55,704 bases of DNA from Mayfieldus sp038040285 (lineage in GTDB: Bacteria > Actinomycetota > Thermoleophilia > Solirubrobacterales > 70-9), in contig JBBPIN010000016.1 in NCBI GenBank assembly GCA_038040285.1, positions 1-55,704 of the forward strand, read 5' to 3'. How positions within the stretch are numbered: position 1 is the first letter of the stretch; the number at the start of each line of letters is the position of its first letter. The position numbers and the translations under genes were made by a program. This document shows positions 34,856 to 43,055 of the stretch, piece by piece. Under the pieces are notes generated by a model. It made no database searches. It was not told the origin of the DNA and saw only the letters and a list, made by a program, of their open reading frames with translations.

Positions 34856-36868
34856 ATGGCCGCGCCGCGGACCGAGCCCACGCCGGGCGGACCGGGATCG
34901 CCAGGCAGCGAACCCGTCGCGGCAGCCGGGCGTTCCCCTAAGACCCAACTGGGCGAGACCCCGGTGGCGATCGCCACCGTGACGATCATCGCCGTGGTGT
35001 TCGTGTGGTGGGCCTGGAAGCAGGGTGCCTACTTCGGGAGCGTTTTCCTGCCCGGCGCGATCGTTCTCTACGCCTTGCTGATCCTGTTGCTGCTGGCCGC
35101 GCCGATCCATGCGCAAATCACGGGACCGGTCCGCGTTGCCCTGGCGGCGATCGTGGCGCTAGCCGCGTGGACGCTGCTCTCGTTCACTTGGACGTCCTTC
35201 CACGATGCTGCTGTGCAGGACGCCCAGCGGGCGATGCTCTACGCAGCCGTCTTTGCTCTCGGCCTGTGGACCTGCAATCTGGCCGGGCACCGCACCCTGC
35301 TCCCCCTCGGCGTTGTTGCGGCGACGGGTGCCGCGGTCGGGATCGTCACCACGGTGATCCTGGCCAGCGGCACGGATGTCGCCTCCTACGTTCACGTGGA
35401 CGCGACCCTGCGATTCCCGATCGGATACCGCAACGCGGAGGCGGCGTTTCTGATGATCTGCCTCTGGCCGACGATCGTCCTCGCCGCGGAGAGCGGGCTT
35501 GCATGGCAGCTCCGGGCGCTGCTGGTCGGCAGCGCGACGATGCTGCTCGAGCTGGTCGTGCTCGCCGAGAGCCGGGGGTCGCTGCCGGCAGCTGCCGTCG
35601 CCCTGACGATCTTCCTCGTGCTCTCGCCGCGCCGATTGCGGGCGGCGACCTTTTTGACCCTGGCCGCGGTCCCGGTGCTGTTCGCGCTGCCAACCCTGCT
35701 CGACGTCTTCCAGCATGGACACGGAGGTCCCGGGCTGCTGCCCTTCCTGCGCGACGCGGCGCGGGCGATCGCGCTCACGTCGTTGGGATCGATCGCCCTC
35801 GCGGCAATCTGCATCCGCGGCGTCGAGTCCCGGCTGAACCTTGGTCGTCAGCGGATCCAGCTGATCTCCCGCGTCGCGGCCGTCCTCGCGATCGGCGCGG
35901 TGCTGGTGGGCGGTACGGTGTTCGTCGCCAAGCGCGGCGGGCCGATCAAGTTCATCGACCAGCGGGCGAGCGAGTTCGGTCAGGTGGGCTACCCCAACCT
36001 GCAGGGCCAGGGGACACGCTTCGGCGCCAACGTCGGCTCCAACCGCCATGACTTCTGGCGCGTCACGCTGGACCAGGGCCGTGGCCAGCTGCTGCTCGGA
36101 GAGGGGGCCGGCTCCTTCGCCGCCGCCTACCTCGAACACCGGAAGAGCACCGAGAGCCCGAAGGACCCGCACAGCGTCGAGATGCTGATGTTCTCCGAGC
36201 TCGGCATTGTCGGCCTGCTGCTGCTCGTGGCCTTCTTGGGCGCCAGCGCCGTCGCCGGCATTCGCTCGTGGCGACTTGGGCCGTCCGCCGCAGCGCTCGT
36301 CGCCGGGGCGCTCGGCTCCGGGACCTATTGGGTGGTGCACGCGTCGTACGACTGGTTCTGGCACTACCCGGGCGTGACGGCGCCGGTCATGTTCCTGCTC
36401 GGGGCCGCGGCCGCGCCACCGCTTCTCGACCGCACCGCAGGTCGGATCGGCCGAATTCGCTGGGCTGGCGTGGCGGTGTTCGCCGTGGCACTGCTGCTGG
36501 CATTGCCGCTCTTTGGGTCCCAGCGGTACGCGAACCGCGCCTACGGCGAGTACCCCGGGAATGCCAACGCGGCATTGAGCGATCTCGATCGCGCCGCCGA
36601 CCTCGATCCATATGATCCCGAGCCGCTGCTGGTCAAGGGAGTCATCGAGTCCCGGTTGGGTCGTGATCAGGCGGCGGTCTCGGCCTTTCGCGAGGCAATC
36701 GACCGCCAACCCGACGCCTACGCGGCGCACTTCTTCCTCGCCAGGGCGCTCGCACCCACGGACCCCGCCGCCGCTCTTGTGGAGGCGCGGGAGGCTCTCC
36801 GCCTCAACCCGCTTGACCTTCAGACGCGGGCTCTGAACCGCCGATTACAGAGGGCGCGGCGGTTATGA
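34856..36868 (+). CDS. O-antigen ligase-like membrane protein with C-terminal TPR region
   Basis: 670 aa. A Pro/Gly-rich cytoplasmic start, about 12 membrane segments, a Wzy_C-type loop (NRHDFWRVTLDQGRGQLLLG, then GAGSFAAAYLEHRKS) and FSELGIVGLLLLVAFLGASA. After the last helix (AGVAVFAVALLLALPLF) come tetratricopeptide-like repeats: ALSDLDRAADLDPYDPEPLL, AVSAFREAIDRQPDAYAAHF and ALVEAREALRLNPLD. The TPR part suggests protein contact outside the membrane. ATG 34856 is the first clear start; upstream open codons overlap the divergent promoter region. Second ligase-type protein in the locus. Confidence 0.85.
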   Translation: MAAPRTEPTPGGPGSPGSEPVAAAGRSPKTQLGETPVAIATVTIIAVVFVWWAWKQGAYFGSVFLPGAIVLYALLILLLLAAPIHAQITGPVRVALAAIVALAAWTLLSFTWTSFHDAAVQDAQRAMLYAAVFALGLWTCNLAGHRTLLPLGVVAATGAAVGIVTTVILASGTDVASYVHVDATLRFPIGYRNAEAAFLMICLWPTIVLAAESGLAWQLRALLVGSATMLLELVVLAESRGSLPAAAVALTIFLVLSPRRLRAATFLTLAAVPVLFALPTLLDVFQHGHGGPGLLPFLRDAARAIALTSLGSIALAAICIRGVESRLNLGRQRIQLISRVAAVLAIGAVLVGGTVFVAKRGGPIKFIDQRASEFGQVGYPNLQGQGTRFGANVGSNRHDFWRVTLDQGRGQLLLGEGAGSFAAAYLEHRKSTESPKDPHSVEMLMFSELGIVGLLLLVAFLGASAVAGIRSWRLGPSAAALVAGALGSGTYWVVHASYDWFWHYPGVTAPVMFLLGAAAAPPLLDRTAGRIGRIRWAGVAVFAVALLLALPLFGSQRYANRAYGEYPGNANAALSDLDRAADLDPYDPEPLLVKGVIESRLGRDQAAVSAFREAIDRQPDAYAAHFFLARALAPTDPAAALVEAREALRLNPLDLQTRALNRRLQRARRL

Positions 36869-36896
36869 ATCTGCAATTAAGGGCCGAAAACGGATT

Positions 36897-36952
36897 TTGA
36901 GTACGGTCCTCGGCCGGCCTTAGGTATGGCGCGCGGCGAGGCTTAAGTACGG
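36897..36952 (+). repeat. Three iterons at exact 23-bp phase
   Basis: TTGAGTACGG (36897), TTAGGTATGG (36920) and TTAAGTACGG (36943) fit TTRRGTAYGG and start exactly 23 bp apart, about two helical turns. They lie 150-210 bp before the LPFTG small-protein gene in a 240-bp gap. The array looks like binding sites for a cooperatively binding regulator. An off-phase partial copy (TTAAGGGCCG at 36877) precedes it. Confidence 0.65.
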
Positions 36953-37108
36953 CACGCCCGGGACCGATCAGGGAGGGCAGAGACGACTCGGCTCTGATGG
37001 CCAATTGTCCGATTGGAATACCCATTCAGACCGCTACTCTCGTCCAGCGCTGCAAGTAGGAATCAGACCCTCGGGCGGCGCGAAACAGGCAGTCACTCCC
37101 TCCAATAA

Positions 37109-37447
37109 ATGGATATAACCATGACCAAGCACTCTCGCATTCGCGCTTCGGGCAGGTTCATCGCCTTGCTGGCGACGGTCTCCGCCCTCTGGCTCGTTGG
37201 CCCGGTCTCGCTCGCCCACGCGGGTGACGCGACCAAGGATCAATACGCCAACCCGGTCTCTCAGGTGGCCGGCAACGTCGGCGGCGGAAACGACGGGCCT
37301 TCAGCTCCGAGCGGCCTTCAGAAGAAGGTCGTCGGCGGGCTGCCCTTCACTGGGCTCGATGTGGTCGCCCTATTGGCGGTTGCAGTCGCGCTCACGTCGA
37401 TGGGCCTGGTGCTACGGCGACTGACCGCTGAGCGGCACGTCTCCTAG
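37109..37447 (+). CDS. Small exported protein with LPFTG sorting-like signal
   Basis: 112 aa. Signal peptide at the N-terminus (RFIALLATVSALWLVGPVSL, cleavage near AHAGD). A short Gly/Ser/Pro-rich region follows. The C-terminus has LPFTG (78-82), a hydrophobic helix VVALLAVAVALTSMGLVL and a basic end RRLTAERH. This is the three-part LPxTG cell-wall sorting signal, so a sortase such as the one at 40629 could anchor it. Mature length is only ~40 residues. ATG 37109 or ATG 37121 could be the start. Its stop overlaps the stop of the convergent gene. Confidence 0.7.
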   Translation: MDITMTKHSRIRASGRFIALLATVSALWLVGPVSLAHAGDATKDQYANPVSQVAGNVGGGNDGPSAPSGLQKKVVGGLPFTGLDVVALLAVAVALTSMGLVLRRLTAERHVS

Positions 37448-38568
37448 CGCGGTCTGAAGCTCAACACAACCCCGCCTCCCGCACGACTCACGCGCGGCTT
37501 GGCCCCGGCGAAGATCCTTCGCACCAACAGGTAGCGGTAGGGACCGCGAAGGACATCGACCGCAATCGCGGTCTCGCCGGGGCCTCGGGCTGTCAGCTCG
37601 TGGGCCGGCCGGCCGGCGATCCTGATCTGCCTTGGGAAGAGGCTGGCGCCCGGTACCTCGCGGCGCAGGAAGCGAGCCGTCTGGTGGGCCATCTGGTTGC
37701 GGCTGAGGCCGGGTGAGCGCTGGAAGAAGACATGAACGTTGACGCGCCCGCCACCGCGCGGCTGTAGCAGCAGACCGCCGGTGGAGGTTCGCTGGGTCCA
37801 TCCGCGCGGCACCTGGACCGTGAAGCGTTGAGTGCGCAATGTCGTCGTCTCCGCTGGGGGCGTCGGTCCTGGCACCGGGGTCGACGGTTTCGTCGGCGTC
37901 GTCGGAACCAGGGGTTGGATGGGCGTGGACTGGGTCGGGGCCGGAGCCGAACGGGTGCCGTTCGAGCCGCCCCCGTTGACGAGTCGCACGACCGCGATGC
38001 CGAGTGCCACCGCGGCGACGATGAGAAGAGCCATCGTGGCTCGGGGTGAACGCCAGAAGCGTCTCAGCGCGCCCTCCGTTGGCGGCGGCTGACGCGGCGG
38101 TGCCGTGGGACGGAGTCGTCCCTCGGTGGGCGAGGCAGCGACCGGTGGAGCGGGCGCGCCCGCCGACTGCATGGAGCGGGCCGGTGGCCTTGGGTCGGTC
38201 GGGGGCTTTGCCCCCACTGGGGCCCTTGCGCGGGCGGGGGGGACCGGGGGAACCGGTCGTCGAGTCGACTCCGGATAGGGCGCGGGACGCGGAGGAATCG
38301 GGGCAGAGGGCCGCCGCGGCGGTGGGGGCAGCGGCGATCGAGGCTGCGGCGGGGCATCCGCGGGCTCGATCTTCAGCTCGCGCTCGACCTCGATCGTCGC
38401 CGTCGCGTACTCGTGTCGCGCCCCGCAGCCGCGGCAGGTGATCGACACCCGCCCGCTACCGAGCCCGGCCGGATGCGCGACATCGAACCCGGCCCCGCAG
38501 CGTTCGTGCTGGACCAGGAAGCGGCTGAGCCCCTGGAGCATGCCCGGTTGCCGGCGGCTCGCCTCCAT
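37444..38568 (-). CDS. Zinc-ribbon-like, Pro-rich, single-pass membrane protein
   Basis: About 374 aa. N-terminal Cys motif (QHERCGAGFDV, then ITCRGCGARHEY) suggests a small zinc ribbon. A long Pro-rich linker follows, then one membrane helix (ATMALLIVAAVALGIAVVRL) and an extracellular domain with FTVQVPRGWTQRTSTGGLLL. That layout resembles small conserved exported domains seen in actinobacteria, but I do not recognise the family. The start is uncertain: ATG 38652, 38568 and 38541 are all possible and none has a good Shine-Dalgarno. Convergent with the LPFTG gene and divergent from the coiled-coil gene. Confidence 0.65.
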   Translation of the reverse strand: MEASRRQPGMLQGLSRFLVQHERCGAGFDVAHPAGLGSGRVSITCRGCGARHEYATATIEVERELKIEPADAPPQPRSPLPPPPRRPSAPIPPRPAPYPESTRRPVPPVPPARARAPVGAKPPTDPRPPARSMQSAGAPAPPVAASPTEGRLRPTAPPRQPPPTEGALRRFWRSPRATMALLIVAAVALGIAVVRLVNGGGSNGTRSAPAPTQSTPIQPLVPTTPTKPSTPVPGPTPPAETTTLRTQRFTVQVPRGWTQRTSTGGLLLQPRGGGRVNVHVFFQRSPGLSRNQMAHQTARFLRREVPGASLFPRQIRIAGRPAHELTARGPGETAIAVDVLRGPYRYLLVRRIFAGAKPRVSRAGGGVVLSFRPR

Positions 38569-38715
38569 TTGGCTAACGGTAGAGAACCTCGCCGTCGTTA
38601 ACGCCAGAAGTCGCGCAGACCGACGATGGCCTGAATGTCCACCGGGCGACATGACGACCGCCTCAAAGTGGACAATGCGGACGCTTGGCGGAGGAACCTA
38701 AGATTCGGAGGACTG

Positions 38716-39342
38716 ATGTCGCAAGCACCCGATAGCCTTGAAGCCGTCGACCCCTGGCAAGAAGGGAGTGGTTTGACGAGCGCGATGATGGAGGGCCACC
38801 CCACCAAGGCACTCGAGGGTGGTGTGGAGAGTCCGCCCCAATTCGATCGCGTGGCCGACGTTCTCGGCCCGATCGAGCAGGTCGTCCTTGGGGCCGACCA
38901 GCAGCTCGGCTCGATACAACAGCGCGTCTCGACCGAGGCCGGGGAGATGTCGGCGCAAGCCGAGCAGCGGATCCGCGAGGCGAGCGACGAGCAACGCCGC
39001 CGCGTCGCCGAGCTGCGAGCCGAGTTGACAGATCGGGTCTCCGAGCTTGCGACTCGCTTCGACGCGATGCTCACCGTGCTCGACGAGGTGGACCGCGCCC
39101 TCGCGGTTCAGGGCGGCGGGTCGGATGGCGCAGATCGGGGCAGCGACGTGCGGGTGACCGTCACCGAGCGCCATCGAGTTGAGATCTCTCACGAGGAGCC
39201 AGCGGCCGGCGAGCAGGAAGCAGAGGCACCGCCGGCCTCCGTCGCCCCACCGATCGACTCGCCGGTGCCGCCGCGCAAGGAGGAAAAGAAGAAGAAGGGA
39301 ATCCGCCGCTGGTTCCGGCGCTCCAAGCGCTCATCGGCTTAG
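38716..39342 (+). CDS. Coiled-coil protein with basic C-terminus
   Basis: 208 aa. A GGAGG (38707-38711) four bases before ATG 38716 decides the start. The centre (about residues 55-125) is a continuous helix rich in Gln, Glu and Arg (IQQRVSTEAGEMSAQAEQRI, RELR-type heptads), predicted coiled coil. The C-terminus is Pro-rich and ends in a strongly basic KKKKGIRRWFRRSKRSS, which may bind membrane or nucleic acid. No known domain recognised. It runs with the next two genes (33- and 20-bp gaps), probably a cell-envelope or division-associated unit. Confidence 0.7.
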   Translation: MSQAPDSLEAVDPWQEGSGLTSAMMEGHPTKALEGGVESPPQFDRVADVLGPIEQVVLGADQQLGSIQQRVSTEAGEMSAQAEQRIREASDEQRRRVAELRAELTDRVSELATRFDAMLTVLDEVDRALAVQGGGSDGADRGSDVRVTVTERHRVEISHEEPAAGEQEAEAPPASVAPPIDSPVPPRKEEKKKKGIRRWFRRSKRSSA

Positions 39343-39374
39343 AATCCCCGCAGGATGAGGCGGTCTAGCCGGCA

Positions 39375-40148
39375 ATGGAAAACCAAGACCCGATCGCGAG
39401 TTCGTCCATGAACGACCAGCCAACACCCCAGGGAAGCGAAGGCCAACCGCCGTCTGGAGGGCCACCGCCGTTGCGCGAGTCGGTCAGCTCGGCCGGTGAG
39501 CGAATTCAGGTGATTATCGAAGCGGCCGAGAAGGCCGCGGCGGGGATCATCGAGGACGCCGACGCGCAGGCGCGTCGCTACATCGACACCTCCCGCCAGC
39601 GGGCCGACGTCCTGGCCGACGAACGGGTGCGTGTGATGTCGGACCTGACCGACACCCTGATTCGCCAGGCGGAGATGGTGAGGCGCCAGTCCGACGAGCT
39701 GCTCGCCGCGCTCGACTCGGCACGCGGCGAGCTCGCTAGCCGCATCGGACAGGAGCTTTCGTCCGCTACCGCCGCGCCCGCTGGCGAACCGCCGGCGGCG
39801 ACGCAGGCTCAGCCCCCGGCGCAGGCACCGCGCGTTCCCCACCTTCAGCCGGTCGAATCCGAGCGCCCCGACCTGCAGGCCGTAGAGCCCGCCGCCGCGG
39901 CGCCGACCCCCCAGGAGCAACCCCCCGAGTCGCCGTCCCCGGCGCCCCAGGACACAGCCCCCGCGCCCCCGCCGCCGCCGTCGGGTGCACAGTCCGCCGC
40001 CACCATCCCGTCGGACGGGGCAAGGTTGCTCGCTGCCCAGATGGCGGTAGCGGGGAGCAGCCGCGAGGAGATCGAGACTCGGCTTCGCGATGAGTTCGGC
40101 ATCCAGGACGCCGGTCCGATTCTCGACGGCATCCTCGGACCGGGCTGA
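39375..40148 (+). CDS. DivIVA-like coiled-coil protein
   Basis: 257 aa. After a Pro/Ser-rich start a heptad-repeat helix runs from about residue 38 to 130 (ERIQVIIEAAEKAAAGIIED, ARRYIDTSRQRADVLADERV). It resembles the coiled coil of DivIVA/Wag31-type proteins that mark poles and sites of wall growth, but the typical N-terminal DivIVA lipid-binding motif is absent. A long Ala/Pro-rich linker leads to a compact C-terminal helix pair (LLAAQMAVAGSSREEIETRL), perhaps a partner-binding module. The function is inferred only from this shape and the gene order. Confidence 0.65.
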   Translation: MENQDPIASSSMNDQPTPQGSEGQPPSGGPPPLRESVSSAGERIQVIIEAAEKAAAGIIEDADAQARRYIDTSRQRADVLADERVRVMSDLTDTLIRQAEMVRRQSDELLAALDSARGELASRIGQELSSATAAPAGEPPAATQAQPPAQAPRVPHLQPVESERPDLQAVEPAAAAPTPQEQPPESPSPAPQDTAPAPPPPPSGAQSAATIPSDGARLLAAQMAVAGSSREEIETRLRDEFGIQDAGPILDGILGPG

Positions 40149-40168
40149 CCCCCGGCTGACCCAAGCCC

Positions 40169-40507
40169 GTGCACGAGGACCCGACTCGGCTGATGCGCGA
40201 TGACGAGCCCGGTCGCCCGTCGGGCGATGGCTCTAACACCCGGTACCTGGTCGCGGCGCTGCTGGCGATCATCATCGGCCTGATCGTCGCGGTGGTCGTG
40301 ATCGCCAGCGACAACGGCGGCAACGGCACCTCGAGCACGGGCCTGCCGACCACCGTTCCGACCACTAACGAGCCAACAAGCACCACCAGCACCGAGAGCA
40401 CCGAGACGAGCACCAAGTCGACCACGACGACCGAGCCGACGACCACCACGACCGCAACCACCACCACGACGACCGGTGGCGGGAGTGGTGGCGTGACGTC
40501 TCCTTAA
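40169..40507 (+). CDS. Single-pass membrane protein with Thr/Ser-rich extracellular tail
   Basis: 112 aa, starting at GTG 40169. One membrane helix (YLVAALLAIIIGLIVAVVVI) after a short charged start, then a tail made almost only of Thr, Ser, Glu and Gly (STESTETSTKSTTTTEPTTT). Such tails are often glycosylated stalks. No catalytic domain. It lies 20 bp after the DivIVA-like gene and is followed by the hairpin repeat. Confidence 0.65.
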   Translation: MHEDPTRLMRDDEPGRPSGDGSNTRYLVAALLAIIIGLIVAVVVIASDNGGNGTSSTGLPTTVPTTNEPTSTTSTESTETSTKSTTTTEPTTTTTATTTTTTGGGSGGVTSP

Positions 40508-40519
40508 CCCCGCATCATT

Positions 40520-40573
40520 GCGGCGGCTTCGCCGCCTGACAGTCGGTCTTGGCCGGTGCCGTTAGGCGCCGGC
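40520..40573. repeat. Double-hairpin repeat, copy 1 (downstream of the sortase gene)
   Basis: First hairpin GGCGG-CTTCG-CCGCC (about 40522-40535), then TGACA, then a second hairpin GCCGGTGCC-GTTA-GGCGCCGGC. The 22 bp at 40520-40541 recur as an exact reverse complement at 41405-41426 on the other side of the sortase gene. A further GC hairpin follows at about 40603-40623. May serve as a transcription terminator for both strands. Confidence 0.75.
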
Positions 40574-40628
40574 AGTTGCATGTCAGCCGGCGCAAGGACG
40601 AGTGCCGCGGCGCAACGCCGCGGCAAAC

Positions 40629-41327
40629 CTAATTAGCCTGGAAGCGCACCCCCCGGGTGGCGTCGAAGATCGCGGTGTCGACGAGTCGCGCGAACACGGC
40701 GTAGCGCTCGGCGGCGCTGTAGAGCGGGTGGCATGCGGTCAGCACGAGCCGCTCGTAGGGAACCTTGTGCACGATCTGCACGTCGCTCGGATCGACGATG
40801 TCGGTCTTTTGCACCCGGTAGGTGAAGGTCCCGTAGGGCAACTCCAAGGTGATCCGGTCGCCCCTGTGCATCGAGTCGATATGGCGGAAGGGAGCAAGGT
40901 AGGTGGTGCGGTGGCCGGCGATCCCGACCGTGCCGCCCTCGCCCGGAAACGGCGTCTCGGGATAGTGGCCGGGTCCCTTCTGAAGGCTCCCGGTGTCGGT
41001 CCCCTGGATGAACACCGCGTTGAGGCCCATCGCCGGGACGATGATCCGCCCGATCGCCTCTCCGGTCGTTGCCTGGTCGGCGAAGCGCCGCGCCAGGACA
41101 TTCGCCTTGCGAACCACGCCGCGCACCCCGGCGATCGCGGCGAGGTCGGATCGGGTCGGATAGCGCGACTCCAGGTCGGCGAGCTGGTTCGCCGCAGCGT
41201 GCTGCTTGATCTCCCCGTAGATGGAGGAGATCGGCTCCTTGTAGGCGAGCGTCACGCCGACGTCGGTCATCACCACCAACCCGGCGGTGACCAACACCGT
41301 GGAGAAGATCCGCGCCACCCGCGACAT
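40629..41327 (-). CDS. Sortase (class E-like)
   Basis: 232 aa. An N-terminal membrane helix (ARIFSTVLVTAGLVVMTDVG) anchors the enzyme; the beta-barrel domain follows. Catalytic residues are visible: His139 in GIAGHRTTYLAPF, Cys199 in LVLTACHPLYSAAER and Arg208 in ERYAVF. Sortases cut a C-terminal LPxTG-type signal and join the protein to the cell wall. Actinobacterial class E enzymes usually prefer LAxTG; the LPFTG protein at 37109 is a candidate substrate (inference). ATG 41327 is the start giving a normal N-terminus. Both sides of the gene carry the same hairpin repeat in opposite orientation. Confidence 0.92.
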   Translation of the reverse strand: MSRVARIFSTVLVTAGLVVMTDVGVTLAYKEPISSIYGEIKQHAAANQLADLESRYPTRSDLAAIAGVRGVVRKANVLARRFADQATTGEAIGRIIVPAMGLNAVFIQGTDTGSLQKGPGHYPETPFPGEGGTVGIAGHRTTYLAPFRHIDSMHRGDRITLELPYGTFTYRVQKTDIVDPSDVQIVHKVPYERLVLTACHPLYSAAERYAVFARLVDTAIFDATRGVRFQAN

Positions 41328-41375
41328 CGATTGAAGTTTCGCAGGCGTGCGAGACTTCCCGCCGCAACAGATGAT

Positions 41376-41426
41376 TGCGGCGACGTTACGTCGCCGCAGG
41401 TGCATGTCAGGCGGCGAAGCCGCCGC
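41376..41426. repeat. Double-hairpin repeat, copy 2 (between sortase and argG)
   Basis: A 10-bp stem with TTA loop (TGCGGCGACG / CGTCGCCGCA, 41376-41398) followed by TGCATGTCA and a second hairpin (GGCGG-CGAAG-CCGCC, about 41410-41424). It is the inverted counterpart of copy 1; the last 22 bp are an exact match. It ends six bases before the argG start, so it sits in the argG leader and the sortase promoter region. Confidence 0.75.
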
Positions 41427-41431
41427 AGATC

Positions 41432-42700
41432 ATGGAGTCCCGCGAGCCTCGCATCGCCAGCTACCAAGCCGATCCCGCCAGGGTCGGTCGGGTGCTGCTG
41501 CTGTATTCGGGCGGCCTCGACACCAGCGTGATGCTGCGCTGGATCCAGGAGACCTACGAGGCTGAGATCGTCACGCTGACCGTCAACCTGGGCCAGCCCG
41601 GTGAGGACTACGACGTGGTCACCGGAAAGGCAAAGGAGCTGGGCGCGATCGAGGCGATCGTCGTCGATGCGCGCGAGGAGTTCGCCGAGGACTACGTGTT
41701 ACGCGCAATCCGGGCCAACGCGCTCTACGGAGGCGGCTATCCGCTGTTCACGGCACTGGGACGGCCGCTGATCGCCAAGCTTGGAGTCGAGCACGCGCGG
41801 CGCACCGGCTGCGACACGATCGCCCACGGCTGCACCGGCAAGGGCAACGACCAGGTGCGCCTCGAGGCGACGGTGGCGACGCTGGACCCGGATCTGAAGG
41901 TGATCGCACCGGTGCGCGAGTGGAAGATGGGCCGCGAGCAGGAGATTGCCTACGCGCGTGCGCACGGGATCCCGGTCAAGGGTGGCACCGAGCAAGCGCC
42001 CTACTCGATCGACGACAACCTCTGGGGGCGCTCCTCAGAGGGGGGCGCGATCGAGGACCTCGACCAGCCCCCTGCCGATGATGTCTTTCAGCTCGTCACT
42101 CGCCCCGAGGAGGCGCCGGACGAGCCGCAATCGCTGCGGGTCGGCTTCGAGGCGGGACGTCCGGTGTCGCTGGACGGGGAGCAGCTGGAGCTGGTCGAGC
42201 TGCTGGAGCGCTGCGCCGACGTCGGTGGCCAACACGGGGTCGGCATCGTCGACCACATCGAGGACCGCGTCGTCGGGCTCAAGGTCCGCGACATCTACGA
42301 AGCACCCGCGGCGGCGATCGTGCTCACGGCGCATCGCGAGCTGGAGAAGCTGGTCTCGACGATCCACCAGAACAACTTCAAGGGGTCACTGGAAAGCCAC
42401 TGGGCCTACCTCTGCTACGCGGGGTTGTGGCACGAGCCGCTGCGCGAAGACCTCGACGCCTTCATGCAGTCGGCCAACCGTTTCGTGACCGGCGAGGTGA
42501 CCGTAAAGCTCTACAAAGGGTCGGCGACACCGGTCGCGCGCTCCTCGCCCTATGCTCTGTATGACCGTTCGCTTGCCAGCTTCGGCGAGTCCGGTGGCGA
42601 ATTCTCCCAGAGCGCCAGCCCCGGTTTCATCGAGCTGTTCTCGCTTCAGAGCCGGATGGCGCATAGGGTGCGCACGGACGGGAAGAAGGAGGGAGAGTGA
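41432..42700 (+). CDS. argG: Argininosuccinate synthase
   Basis: 422 aa. Joins citrulline and aspartate using ATP, the seventh step of arginine synthesis. The PP-loop is LLLYSGGLDTSVMLRWI near the N-terminus; further marks are YPLFTALGRPLIAKLGVEHA, HGCTGKGNDQVRLE and EQAPYSIDDNLWGRSSEGGA. The C-terminus matches the family. ATG 41432 is placed just after the hairpin repeat. It stands 17 kb from argCJBD; argF and argH are not in the window. Overlaps a tiny gene at its stop (GTGA). Confidence 0.96.
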   Translation: MESREPRIASYQADPARVGRVLLLYSGGLDTSVMLRWIQETYEAEIVTLTVNLGQPGEDYDVVTGKAKELGAIEAIVVDAREEFAEDYVLRAIRANALYGGGYPLFTALGRPLIAKLGVEHARRTGCDTIAHGCTGKGNDQVRLEATVATLDPDLKVIAPVREWKMGREQEIAYARAHGIPVKGGTEQAPYSIDDNLWGRSSEGGAIEDLDQPPADDVFQLVTRPEEAPDEPQSLRVGFEAGRPVSLDGEQLELVELLERCADVGGQHGVGIVDHIEDRVVGLKVRDIYEAPAAAIVLTAHRELEKLVSTIHQNNFKGSLESHWAYLCYAGLWHEPLREDLDAFMQSANRFVTGEVTVKLYKGSATPVARSSPYALYDRSLASFGESGGEFSQSASPGFIELFSLQSRMAHRVRTDGKKEGE

Positions 42701-42852
42701 TCTACAAGGCGATCGGCAAAGCGGTGGTGAAGCTGGGGGTGGCGTTCGTGCGCCGCCGCTACGGCACCCAGCTGCGATTCGCGTTCGGCTTCGGCGTCGC
42801 CGTGTTGGCGATCGGCGCCTATCTCGCGAGCCGCGACGTGGCCGAGGGCTGA
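42697..42852 (+). CDS. 51-aa basic membrane protein coupled to argG
   Basis: GTG 42697 overlaps the argG stop and has a GGGAGA immediately upstream. The 51-residue product starts with an amphipathic basic part (IYKAIGKAVVKLGVAFVRRR) and has one hydrophobic helix (FAFGFGVAVLAIGAYLAS). The tight overlap and codon use like argG support a real gene, though no function can be given. It ends 60 bp before the riboswitch region. Confidence 0.6.
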   Translation: MIYKAIGKAVVKLGVAFVRRRYGTQLRFAFGFGVAVLAIGAYLASRDVAEG

Positions 42853-42914
42853 GCCGCAACTTTTCTTGCGCCTTATCGTTAACGCAGCAGTGCGTGCGCT
42901 AGCCCTCCGCTAAC

Positions 42915-43050
42915 GTGCGCGCCGCCTAATCCCGGCTCGGGAGCGGGGAAACCCACGGCGGCACGGCCGACCGGCCGACCACAGGGGCGAATCGCAGACG
43001 CGTAGCGCCAGCCTTCGGCGCGAGCCCGACAGCTAACCCCGCAGGCGTCA
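42915..43050 (+). promoter_or_regulatory. c-di-AMP riboswitch (ydaO/yuaA class)
   Basis: The leader of the hydrolase gene carries the conserved blocks of the ydaO/yuaA riboswitch in order: GCCTAATCCCGGCTCGGGAG, GCGGGGAAACCCACGGCGGC, AGGGGCGAATCGCAG, CGTAGCGCCAGCC and CCCGACAGCTAACCCCGCAG followed by GCGTCAGAAGG. The class binds two c-di-AMP molecules and usually turns expression off; in actinobacteria it commonly precedes wall hydrolases and Rpf proteins. Its end lies within 10 bp of the gene start, so it may also control access to the ribosome-binding site. Confidence 0.9.
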
Positions 43051-43055
43051 GAAGG

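Noticed and set aside
37444..37447. Possible frameshift joining the LPFTG gene and its neighbour
   Set aside because: The genes are convergent; the overlap is only of the two stop codons.
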